From: an uncultured bacterium
Lineage (GTDB): Bacteria; Planctomycetota; UBA1135; GCA-002686595
NCBI GenBank assembly: GCA_913058555.1
Contig: CAJXRJ010000379.1
Coordinates: forward strand, 1 to 7,338
Length of the DNA: 7,338 nt
Direction of reading: 5' to 3'
This document shows positions 1-6,625 of the stretch, piece by piece (within the stretch, counting starts at the first letter, position 1; each line of letters starts with the position of its first letter). The position numbers and the translations under genes were made by a program. Below the pieces are notes generated by a model. That model saw nothing but the letters and a program-made list of their open reading frames with translations, was not told the origin of the DNA and did not search any database.

Positions 1-14
1 TGTATAAGAGACAG
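1..14 (+). other. Nextera/Tn5 mosaic-end adapter remnant (artefact)
   Basis: The first 14 bases, TGTATAAGAGACAG, are exactly the last 14 bases of the 19-bp Tn5 mosaic end used in Nextera tagmentation libraries. The matching adapter in reverse orientation at the other end of the window supports a library origin rather than a genomic Tn5 copy. Genomic sequence starts at base 15. Any residues translated from these bases are not biological. Confidence 0.97.
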
Positions 15-1440
15 GCCGAAGCCCATCGAACTCGACGAGGGGGAGGCGCTGGAGTGCCGGTGGACGCTGCCCACGGTCGCGGGAATCTACGGGCTTGTCA
101 CGGACCGCGCCGGCGAGCCGCGCCGCCAGTTTCGTGTTTCCCTGGTACGCGGGGGAGATCGTTTCCCACCCACCCATGAGTCGAGCACCGTTGTCAGAAA
201 AGTGCAGACGGACGATGAAGGGAGATTCCAGATCCTGGGGGTTCCACCGGGCAACTACGGCATGGGAATCCAGAGGTTCCACGTCCCCAAGGTCGCGGCC
301 CATCCCCTCGGGAAGGAGATCGGCAAGAAGCTCCATGCCTCGTTCATTGAAAGCCTTTCCGCCGAAGAGCGCCGTGAGCTCATCGCCATGGGAGCCATCA
401 AGACGACGGACGTGACGGAGGTGGAGGAAGCGAGGGCTCAGGCGGCTGCAAAGTCCACCGAGTCCGCCGCGCCGCGCGCGGGCAAGAAGGCAGCTACGCA
501 GAAGGCCCCCGGTTTGCTTCCGGGTGAGAGCCTGAGAATCAGTGCCATCGGACTCCAAGATGACTCCGAGGGATACCTCCAGCTCATCGAGGTGCCGCCT
601 GGGGCGGCCCGCGTTGACACAACCGTGGTGGTCTCCACGGATCTCTTCATAGAGGGGCACTTGATCCTTCCGGACGGCGCGCCGTTCCAGTGCGCTTACA
701 TCTCGGCCAGACGCGAAGGGAGCAGTGGTACCGTGACCACCGTGCCGCTGGACGACGGGAGGTTCTGCTTGGGCCCCCTTCCTGAGGGGTCCTATCACGT
801 CGACGCCGAGTGCTCCTACCACCCTTGGTTCCTATCGGAGGCTGTGCAGGCGGAGGGGGGCGCATCGGACCTTCGACTGATCTTGTCACCCGCCGCATCC
901 GTCAATGGAATCGTTCGAGATCCAGCCGCCGGTTCTCCGGTTCCTGGCCGGTTCACGGTGACGCGACATGCGGCAGACGGAATCGAGGGGGCCATCTTCG
1001 AGCACTACACTGTCGGCTACGACATCGGATCGTTCTGGTTCCACGGACTGCGCCCAGCCCGCTACACCTTCGCGTTCTATTCGACAGACCGGAAGTGGTT
1101 TGGTTGGCGCCGCGACGTTGACCTTGGCAGCCCTCGTTCCCATGCGGACTTCAAGGTCCCACTTGAACGAGCTTCGATTCTCCGCGTTGGCCGCTCCCCA
1201 TCGGGCTTCGAGCGTGAGGTCCGAATCTACCACCAAGGGGAGCTCGCCCGGATGTTCACTCAGCGGCCACCAAAGAAGCCACGGAAGGGCTCGCCCGGTG
1301 GGGTGGCGGATGCCCGCATGTTCGACTACGCCGTTCCGTGTGGACGGCTTCGAATCGAAGTGACCGACATTGGGTCGCGTCAGGTCCTCGAACAGGTCGT
1401 GGACGCGGTCGCTGGGGAAGGGGTGGACCTCGACGTTTAG
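15..1440 (+). CDS. Multi-repeat carboxypeptidase-regulatory-like exported protein, 5'-truncated
   Basis: The frame is open from the first insert base to the TAG at 1438-1440, giving 474 C-terminal residues with no start visible; the GTG at 202 is internal to a domain and is not the start. At least three beta-sandwich units of the carboxypeptidase regulatory-like type can be seen. Unit 1 (about residues 23-90) has the IYGLVTDRAGEP opening strand and the hallmark TDDEGRFQILGVPPGNY. Unit 2 (about 212-292) has IEGHLILPDGAPF, then DDGRFCLGPLPEGSYHV. Unit 3 (from about 296) has VNGIVRDP, then FWFHGLRPARYTF. A charged Ala/Lys-rich segment (about 92-169) separates units 1 and 2. Such repeats usually form extracellular or periplasmic binding or structural modules. 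The signal peptide would lie in the missing N-terminus, so export is inferred. No catalytic motif is visible and the exact function is unknown. It has the same general design as the gene at 5074-6528. Confidence 0.88.
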
Positions 1441-1466
1441 GGGCCTGTCCCAGCCGGGTCGGCCCC
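1440..1466 (+). terminator. Possible terminator hairpin in the convergent gap
   Basis: GGGGCC at 1440-1445 is the exact reverse complement of GGCCCC at 1461-1466, with an inner CCC/GGG pairing possible (CCC-AGCC-GGG). It starts on the last base of the stop codon of the upstream gene and lies between two convergent genes, the usual place for a terminator. Only two T residues follow, so it is not a canonical intrinsic terminator. The call rests on position and the inverted repeat only. Confidence 0.33.
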
Positions 1467-1564
1467 TTGGGCAAACCAGTGGTCAACGGGAGACCGGATG
1501 AGTGCAAGGCGCACGCCAGGCGACGGAGACTGGGTGGGCCGATCTACCGCTGCCCATCGACCGG

Positions 1565-2425
1565 TCAGAGAGCCCCAAGGTCCAGGTGGCGCTGGATCCG
1601 GCCCTCCCGGGACCAGACCGTCTGCATCGCCAGGAAGTAGAGCTTCATGACATAGGCCAACGCAAAAACCCCCGTGGACACGAGGTCCTCGGGTCCCGAC
1701 GCCCGGGCCCAGGTGGCTTGCAGGGCCACGTATCCCCAGAGGGGGGCGACGGCGAGGGGGCGGATGCCCATGGAGACCGCGTCGTAGCGGCTGAAGAGGT
1801 ACATCATCCCAATCGCGACCACGACGGGGGAGGCGTGTTGGCAGACCTCGACCATCGCCTCGCCCGGGACCCGGTCGAGGCGCGCCATGGCGGAGCCGAA
1901 GGCCGCGAGGGCGGAGAGCCCAACGACGCCGAGCCAAGCCTCGCGGAAGTGGGCGTCGCGGCCGGGCTCGCGATCCGTCGATACGGTGGGGCGGTCCAGC
2001 ACGAAGAAGAGGAAGAAGTAGATCAAGCCTCCCATCGCGTTCATGAGCTCGATGGCCACCATCGTGATTCTCCCCGCCGTTGACTCTTCGAAGGCCGCCC
2101 CCTGATCCCAGGCAAACGCCAGGAGCCCGTAGAGCAGGATCCAGTGGACGCAGAGAGCATCGATGCCTGCTCCGTATTGACGCCATGCGGTTTTCGCGAC
2201 CGTCGACTCCGGTTCGCTCTTGCCGGCATCGATTCGCAGGGAGACCCGGCGCGCCAAGAGGATTCCGAACAGGGTCACCACGTGCGCCCAGGCGATCGCG
2301 ATTCGGGTTCCCGAGGCGGTGACAGCCGGAGCGTCCCCGCCGGGGGAACTCGACACAGAGAAGAGCAGCCCCGCGAGGGCGCCGAAGATGAGGAGCGCCG
2401 TCCAAAGGGGGAACCAGCGCGTCAT
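1565..2425 (-). CDS. Eight-helix integral membrane protein coupled to an ECF sigma factor; family unknown
   Basis: This 286-residue protein starts at the ATG at 2425-2423, which overlaps the sigma factor stop codon as ATGA. The frame stays open a further 112 codons upstream, but that stretch is arginine-rich antisense-like translation of the sigma gene and is rejected. About eight hydrophobic helices are visible: residues 5-24, 41-58, 85-105, 119-142, 164-182, 190-212, 221-239 and 247-270. Loops are short and the C-terminal tail is only about 16 residues. There is no soluble sensor domain and no zinc-binding HxxxCxxC anti-sigma motif. Cysteines occur at 92 and 195, the latter in a CQH string at a helix edge. 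I do not recognise the family. The 4-base overlap implies co-translation with the sigma factor, and by analogy with other ECF operons it may control or sense for that sigma factor; this is inference. A transport role or an unrelated membrane role remains possible. Confidence 0.82.
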   Translation of the reverse strand: MTRWFPLWTALLIFGALAGLLFSVSSSPGGDAPAVTASGTRIAIAWAHVVTLFGILLARRVSLRIDAGKSEPESTVAKTAWRQYGAGIDALCVHWILLYGLLAFAWDQGAAFEESTAGRITMVAIELMNAMGGLIYFFLFFVLDRPTVSTDREPGRDAHFREAWLGVVGLSALAAFGSAMARLDRVPGEAMVEVCQHASPVVVAIGMMYLFSRYDAVSMGIRPLAVAPLWGYVALQATWARASGPEDLVSTGVFALAYVMKLYFLAMQTVWSREGRIQRHLDLGAL

Positions 2426-3264
2426 GATCGTCGATCCATCACGGTCCGCAGTCGCGCCCGGACTTCGGTGACACGCTTGTAGAAGCGGGGGAGTCCGATG
2501 TCGAGCCGACCTGCCAGTTCGGACGCGGAGAAGGGGGAGTCGCCGAGCACATGGGCGACGATGGCCGGGGCCCACGGCGGCGCGCAGGCGCCGGCGAATG
2601 CGGCGTGTTCGATCCACTCTCGCTGGTCCCGGTCGTCCAGGGCGGGCTCGACGCCCTTGCCGATGGAGTCTGGATCCACGGAGACGCGCGGAAGGGAAAA
2701 GGAGCCTCCCTCGGCGCGGGCGGCGTCGCGCACGATGTTGCGAGCGATGCCGAGCAGCCAAGGGAGGAGCGGGCTGCCTGGGTCGAAGCGCTCCGCACGA
2801 TCGATGGCCGATGCCACAGTGGCCGCGGCCATGGCCCGCGTGGACAGTCGGTCCGCCACAAGGCCTCGCCCTTGCAGGTGCCTTTCAATGCCGCGGTCCA
2901 GGCCGGGGCCCGCGGTTCGGCGGACCTCCGTTTCCATCCACAGGAATGTCTGCCCCAGGATCCAATCGAGGACGCAGGACGGGGTCCGGCCCGCTCGGCC
3001 AAGGGATAGCAGCGCTGCGGCAAGCCGTGCCTGGTGCTGGGCGAGCTCCTGGGTGCCACGCCTTGCGTCGGCGCGATGGTGACCAAACAGGAGAGGGCCG
3101 CGGGGGGGCGCAGCCGCTTCGAGGAGGAACGCCGAGAGGCCCGAACGATCCATCCATTGCCGCATACCCAGGAGATCGCGGCGCTCAAGGCGCACGAACC
3201 CCTTTTGAATCTCCGGCGCTAGGGCGCGCATGGCATGACTCCAACGGTGCATCTCAGAACCCAT
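2422..3264 (-). CDS. ECF-type (sigma-70 family) RNA polymerase sigma factor with long N-terminal extension
   Basis: This is a 280-residue reading from ATG 3264-3262 to TGA 2424-2422. Sigma region 2 is seen at about residues 123-182: RGIERHLQGRGLVADRLSTRA, then RFDPGSPLLPWLLGIARNIVRDAARA. That last stretch matches the FDP..PFxxWLxxIARNxxRD signature of regions 2.3-2.4 in ECF sigma factors, where -10 promoter melting and recognition occur. A helix-turn-helix region 4 lies at about 245-272 (FSASELAGRLDIGLPRFYKRVTEVRARLR), placed for -35 binding. The usual acidic DAEDLVQ motif of region 2.2 is replaced by GRGLVADRLS. Residues 1-105 match no sigma region I know, and Met110 (codon 2937-2935) would give a 171-residue protein of ordinary ECF size. 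Neither start has a good Shine-Dalgarno, so the start is uncertain. The downstream membrane protein overlaps by 4 bases, suggesting one operon. Regulon and signal are unknown. Confidence 0.85.
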   Translation of the reverse strand: MGSEMHRWSHAMRALAPEIQKGFVRLERRDLLGMRQWMDRSGLSAFLLEAAAPPRGPLLFGHHRADARRGTQELAQHQARLAAALLSLGRAGRTPSCVLDWILGQTFLWMETEVRRTAGPGLDRGIERHLQGRGLVADRLSTRAMAAATVASAIDRAERFDPGSPLLPWLLGIARNIVRDAARAEGGSFSLPRVSVDPDSIGKGVEPALDDRDQREWIEHAAFAGACAPPWAPAIVAHVLGDSPFSASELAGRLDIGLPRFYKRVTEVRARLRTVMDRRS

Positions 3265-3308
3265 TGGAGCCGGAGCGCGGGCAACTTCCGGGGCATTCCC
3301 GAAAAAGT

Positions 3309-3338
3309 GGAACTTGGGGATCCCGGGGAAGCCCGAAT
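3309..3338 (+). promoter_or_regulatory. Possible ECF-type promoter in the divergent gap
   Basis: GGAACTT at 3309-3315 matches the common ECF sigma -35 consensus (GGAAC core). It lies in the 97-base gap between the divergent sigma gene and transporter gene, 46 bases before the transporter ATG. At the expected 16-18 base spacing the sequence is CCCGAAT, which is not a clear -10. With only one good half in GC-rich DNA, a chance match is quite possible. No good sigma-70 -35/-10 pair was seen in this gap. Confidence 0.28.
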
Positions 3339-3351
3339 GCGGTCACGCGCC

Positions 3352-3360
3352 AAGGGGGGG
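3352..3360 (+). promoter_or_regulatory. Purine-rich ribosome binding site deciding the transporter start
   Basis: AAGGGGGGG lies immediately before the ATG at 3362, with one base between the end of the G-run and the start codon. The AAGGGG part is about 4 bases from the ATG. It favours this ATG over the in-frame TTG at 3314, which has no such sequence ahead of it and overlaps the GGAACTT element. Confidence 0.4.
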
Positions 3361-3361
3361 C

Positions 3362-4882
3362 ATGAGGCACCCCCAAGCAGAGTCCGGAGCGGCCGCTGAT
3401 TCGTTCAGCGCGCTCGATCGAATCAACGACGCCATCGACTCGATTGTGAATGTCCCGGTGGGCGGGGTCCCGCTCTTGGTGCTTTGGCTCGCCGCGGCCG
3501 GAGTGATCCTCACGGCTTGGATGGGGTTCGTCAATCTCCGTTGCTTCGGGCACGCGATCGCGATCGTGCGGGGCCGTTTCGATGGGGCGGTTCCGAAGGG
3601 CGGCGCCGATTCCCGTGACCCGGGCGAAGCACGCAGCGCGCCGCGCGGCGGGGACGTGAGTCACGCCCAGGCCCTTTGGACGGCGCTCTCCGGAACGCTT
3701 GGACTGGGCAACATCGCCGGAGTCGTGATTGCGATTGGGATCGGAGGACCTGGGGCGACCTTCTGGATGGTCCTGTGTGGGTTCTTTGGAATGACCCTGA
3801 AGTTCACCGAGTGTGCGCTGGGGCAGATGTACCGGGTGCGGGATGGGGATGGGCGCATCTCAGGCGGGCCCATGCATTACCTGCCGACGGGGCTCGCGGA
3901 GCTCGGGTGGCCGAGGCTCGGCCGTGGGCTCGGCGCCACTTTCGCGGCCGTATGCGTGTTCAGCTCGTTCGGCGCGGGCAACCTCTTCCAGGTCACCCAG
4001 GCGACCGCCGTGCTACGGAGCGCCGTGCCTGGATTGGAGAATCATCGCTGGCTGCTGGGGGCACTCTTTGCGGTGGTCGTTGGCGCGGTGACGATCGGAG
4101 GGATCCGAAGCGTGGCCCGCGTGGCAGGGCGCCTCGTCCCGAGCATGTGCCTTGTGTACCTCGTCGTGGTCCTCGCGGTGCTGGGGATCCATGTGGAGCG
4201 CATCCCCGGCGCGCTCGTCTCGATCTTCGAAGGGGCCCTCCGCCCGGAGTCTGCGTACGGCGGGTTTGTGGGAGTGCTCGTAGCTGGCATGACGAGGGCC
4301 ACCTTCTCGAACGAAGCGGGGACGGGATCCGCCGCGATCGCCCATGCGGCGGCCGCCACCGATGAACCGGTGCGCGGCGGCATCGTGGCCCTCCTCGAGC
4401 CTTTCCTCGACACCGTGGTCGTGTGCACTTTGACGGCCACGATGATCCTCGTGCTGGATCCAGGGTCCAGCAGCGATCCAGCGGTGGCGTCCGCGATGGC
4501 CTCCCAGGAAGGGGCCACCGCCCTGCTCCTTCTGACCGGCGCCGAGCTCCCGTGGTCCAAGTGGGTGCTCGTCGTCGCCATCCTGAGCTTTGCCCTCTCC
4601 ACGGTGCTGACCTGGTCCTACTACGGCGAGCGGTGCGTGCGTCACGTGATGGGGGACCGTGGGGGAGCGGCCGCCATCGCTAGCTATCGAGTCGCGTTTG
4701 TGGGCGTCGTCTTCGCCGGAGCTTTAGTGGAGGCGGAGGGGGCGCGCCGGTTCGCGGACATGGCGTTCTTGAGCCTCGCATTCCCCAATGTCCTGGGCCT
4801 CTACTTTCTCGCTCCAAAGGTGAAGGCTGCCCTGGTCGACTACCTCCGTCGTATGCGGAGGGGGCCTGAAGGAGGGGCATGA
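3362..4882 (+). CDS. AGCS-family amino acid carrier (sodium/proton:alanine/glycine symporter)
   Basis: This 506-residue inner-membrane secondary transporter, full length for the family (about 450-540), imports a small neutral amino acid with Na+ or H+. The start is ATG 3362, preceded by AAGGGGGGG; an in-frame TTG at 3314 would add 16 unhydrophobic residues. Family hallmarks occur in order: SHAQALWTALSGTLGLGNIAG at residues 100-120, GGPGATFW at 128-135, GGPMHY at 168-173, FGAGNLFQ at 203-210, the signature TFSNEAGTGSAAIAHAAA at 314-331 followed by EPVRGG, EPFLDTVVVCT at 346-356, and TWSYYGERC at 417-425. About eleven hydrophobic helices are visible. Residues 74-98 form a Gly/Asp/Arg-rich cytoplasmic-type loop that looks somewhat longer than usual. 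It is divergent from the sigma factor gene and could share its control region. Substrate and coupling ion cannot be set from sequence alone; alanine or glycine is the family default. Confidence 0.95.
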   Translation: MRHPQAESGAAADSFSALDRINDAIDSIVNVPVGGVPLLVLWLAAAGVILTAWMGFVNLRCFGHAIAIVRGRFDGAVPKGGADSRDPGEARSAPRGGDVSHAQALWTALSGTLGLGNIAGVVIAIGIGGPGATFWMVLCGFFGMTLKFTECALGQMYRVRDGDGRISGGPMHYLPTGLAELGWPRLGRGLGATFAAVCVFSSFGAGNLFQVTQATAVLRSAVPGLENHRWLLGALFAVVVGAVTIGGIRSVARVAGRLVPSMCLVYLVVVLAVLGIHVERIPGALVSIFEGALRPESAYGGFVGVLVAGMTRATFSNEAGTGSAAIAHAAAATDEPVRGGIVALLEPFLDTVVVCTLTATMILVLDPGSSSDPAVASAMASQEGATALLLLTGAELPWSKWVLVVAILSFALSTVLTWSYYGERCVRHVMGDRGGAAAIASYRVAFVGVVFAGALVEAEGARRFADMAFLSLAFPNVLGLYFLAPKVKAALVDYLRRMRRGPEGGA

Positions 4883-5073
4883 AGTGGGCCAGCAGTAGGT
4901 CCAGCTGTGGGTCCGGGTGATGGGCATCAGGTGTCTGGTCGCCGGATCATCCATGGCCGAATCAGCGCCCTGCTCCGCTTCGTTACTCGAACGGGTGCAG
5001 CGGACGCGGCGAACGGGATACGGAATGCAGCTCCCTTCTTGCGACCTCGGGGCCAAGAGCGGACTCTTCATCC
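4883..5073. other. Intergenic spacer with no recognised element
   Basis: These 191 bases separate the transporter from the exported repeat protein on the same strand. No strong terminator stem with a T-run, no clear promoter pair and no tRNA were seen. Short frames crossing it on both strands are Pro/Ser/Arg-rich and have no domain features. The spacing suggests the downstream gene has its own promoter, which I cannot locate. Confidence 0.5.
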
Positions 5074-6528
5074 ATGGGCGGAGATGGGGTACTCGGAGGT
5101 GGGTGGCGCCGATGGTCGGCTGCGGCGATCGTCTGCTTTCTCGTTCTGTCGATCGTCGCTTGGCTAGGCGGCTGGGGGCTGTGCGCCCAGGCGCCGAACT
5201 TGTCACAGCCGAGCGAGGCGGGGCTCCAGGGGGCGCCAGCCTCCGAGGCGGGCGCCTCGAATGGCTCGGGGGTCGTGGCGGTTGCGGACTTGCCGAAGCC
5301 AATGGAGAGGTTCGAGCGAGAAGGGCATGCCCCGGTTGAGTCCGAGTCGTCTGGCAAGGCGACCATTCACGTCCAGATCCTGGAGCGTGGCACAGGCCGG
5401 CCTGCGCGGAACGTGGAGATTCAGACGTTGCCCTCCCGCGTCGAATCCTTCCACACGGATGAAGAAGGGCGGGTGACGATCATCGCGGATCCGGGGGACT
5501 TCGCTCTGCTGCTCGAGACCGGAGACACCTACTACTTCTGCGGTGAGCCAGAGGATCCCCAGAACACCGAGTGGATCGCCACCTGGGACAACATTGAGGC
5601 CGGGCGCCGGTACGAAGTGACCGCTGACGTCATACGATCGGCGACGATTCGTGGGCGATGGGTCTTCCTGTCGGGTGAGGTCGATCACGGGGAACTCGTT
5701 TACTGGAGCCCCCAGGTCGGCGGTCAATGGGGTGTTGCCTCCGGGGTTAGGATCCGGCGGGACGGGTCGTTCTCGATCAAAGGGCTTGCGCCGAATCGCT
5801 ACCTTCTGGGTCCCCAGCCCCGTTCAGCCCACGCCTTCCCGTTCGAGATCGTGACGCTCGACTGGGGTGAGGTGAAGGTCGTGGAGGTCCGCGAGCCGGA
5901 GAAGGTGCCACTGAACATCACGGTCGGGGCCGTGCAGAAGGGGAGCGGCGAATCATGGCCGATGCCGTTCGTTGCGAAGTTGGTCCGTGATGACACGATG
6001 GCCTCACTCATGCGTGAGCACGCTTTCCCGTTGAGCCTCAGCGCGCTTGGGCACGGCGTGGCCACGATCTCCGGTGACGTGCCGCCCGGGATCTACCGGC
6101 TCACCGTCGCTTCGACGGGGATGATGCACAGCAAGAACCTGAGCTGGATCGGAACGGATTGGTCGGAGTCCGAGACGGTCACCGTGATCGCGGGAGAGCC
6201 TGTCGAGAGGGAAACCACCGTCGAGACGCCGGCATGCGGGGAGGTGGCGTGGGTCTCTGGGCAAGTCCTTTTGGAGGGGGAAAAGCGACCCTCTTTGAAG
6301 GTCACCTACGTGAACGCAATGGGCGCTTCCAAGTCCATGTCGCTCTTCCTGGCGGACCCAAAATCTCGCTCAGAAGACGGGACGATGTCATTCCGGCTTG
6401 GGGTTGACCTTGACCTGGTGCCAAGCCGGATGATGGAGATTCGCCGCCACATCGACCGGAGCTACGCGGTCGTCCAGTCCATTGCACTCGTGCCCGGTGA
6501 TCAGGCGGTCATCGTGCCGGTCAGGTAG
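5074..6528 (+). CDS. Exported four-repeat beta-sandwich protein (carboxypeptidase-regulatory-like)
   Basis: This 484-residue protein starts at ATG 5074 and ends with TAG at 6526-6528; the Shine-Dalgarno is weak (AAGAG about 15 bases upstream). WRR at 11-13 followed by a hydrophobic stretch at 16-35 forms a signal peptide or signal anchor, with a possible signal peptidase I site at AQA (38-40). The cysteine at 37 is not in a good lipobox (WGLC). A Ser/Glu/Ala/Gly-rich linker with two SEAG copies fills about 43-68. Four beta-sandwich units follow: about 94-187 (HTDEEGRVTIIADPGDFALLL), 191-272 (IRRDGSFSIKGLAPNRYLLG), 279-383 (ATISGDVPPGIYRLTVAS) and 392-484 (VSGQVLLEGEKRPSLKV). The D-G-x-F-x-I-x-x-L/V-x-P-x-x-Y pattern is typical of carboxypeptidase regulatory-like folds. 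No catalytic residues are seen. It probably acts outside the cytoplasmic membrane as a structural or ligand-binding protein. It resembles the truncated gene at 15-1440 in design, though the pair is not obviously a recent duplication. Confidence 0.87.
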   Translation: MGGDGVLGGGWRRWSAAAIVCFLVLSIVAWLGGWGLCAQAPNLSQPSEAGLQGAPASEAGASNGSGVVAVADLPKPMERFEREGHAPVESESSGKATIHVQILERGTGRPARNVEIQTLPSRVESFHTDEEGRVTIIADPGDFALLLETGDTYYFCGEPEDPQNTEWIATWDNIEAGRRYEVTADVIRSATIRGRWVFLSGEVDHGELVYWSPQVGGQWGVASGVRIRRDGSFSIKGLAPNRYLLGPQPRSAHAFPFEIVTLDWGEVKVVEVREPEKVPLNITVGAVQKGSGESWPMPFVAKLVRDDTMASLMREHAFPLSLSALGHGVATISGDVPPGIYRLTVASTGMMHSKNLSWIGTDWSESETVTVIAGEPVERETTVETPACGEVAWVSGQVLLEGEKRPSLKVTYVNAMGASKSMSLFLADPKSRSEDGTMSFRLGVDLDLVPSRMMEIRRHIDRSYAVVQSIALVPGDQAVIVPVR

Positions 6529-6546
6529 CACTGAAGCGGGCCCGTC

Positions 6547-6563
6547 GCCCTGGCGCCCAGGGC
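6547..6563 (+). terminator. Perfect 7-bp GC hairpin after the repeat-protein gene
   Basis: GCCCTGG at 6547-6553 pairs perfectly with CCAGGGC at 6557-6563 around a CGC loop, 18 bases after the stop of the exported repeat protein. A competing longer pairing joins GGGCCC at 6538-6543 with GGGCCC at 6560-6565. No T-run follows (the next bases are CCCCTCGC), so it may be a terminator lacking a U-tract, or a processing or attenuation stem in the leader of the next gene. Confidence 0.4.
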
Positions 6564-6625
6564 CCCCTCGCAGAAAAGAACGGGAATGGTGGTTCCTGGG
6601 AATCCGGCCGTGCAGGCAGGGGGCC

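Noticed and set aside
1..14. A genuine Tn5/IS50 transposon end
   Set aside because: The right end continues into read-2 adapter, index and P7 bases, which exist only in sequencing libraries.
1437..2405. Long minus-strand frame of 322 codons
   Set aside because: It is an Arg/Pro/Gly-rich off-frame reading of the 8-TM gene with no hydrophobic pattern or domain. The overlapping frame ending at 1565 gives a clean membrane protein.
2426..2761. N-terminal 112-codon extension of the 8-TM protein
   Set aside because: The extension is almost all Arg, Pro and Gly and overlaps the sigma factor's region 2.4 and region 4 in another frame. The ATG at 2425 overlapping the sigma stop is a much better start.
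2439..3188. Second minus-strand frame of 249 codons within the sigma gene
   Set aside because: It is a Ser/Pro/Arg-rich shadow in a different frame with no sigma motif, and it conflicts with the supported frame.
3283..3289. GGAAGTT on the minus strand as a self-regulating ECF -35 site for the sigma gene
   Set aside because: It differs from the GGAAC core and sits only about 18 bases before the annotated start, so its -10 would fall on the start codon. It would work only if translation starts well downstream.
2598..3365. Plus-strand frame of 255 codons opposite the sigma gene
   Set aside because: The composition is Arg/Gly/Pro-rich and typical of antisense frames in GC-rich DNA. The minus strand here carries recognisable sigma motifs.
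4013..4645. Minus-strand His/Gly/Arg-rich frame inside the transporter
   Set aside because: It lies entirely within a gene with strong AGCS motifs on the opposite strand and has low-complexity antisense composition.
4975..5000. GTTCGAG on the minus strand as a tRNA T-loop
   Set aside because: The flanking bases do not form the required T stem, and no acceptor or anticodon stem could be found.
4724..5302. Minus-strand frame of 192 codons across the 4883-5073 gap
   Set aside because: It is Pro/Ser/Arg-rich, overlaps two supported genes, and shows no domain or signal peptide.
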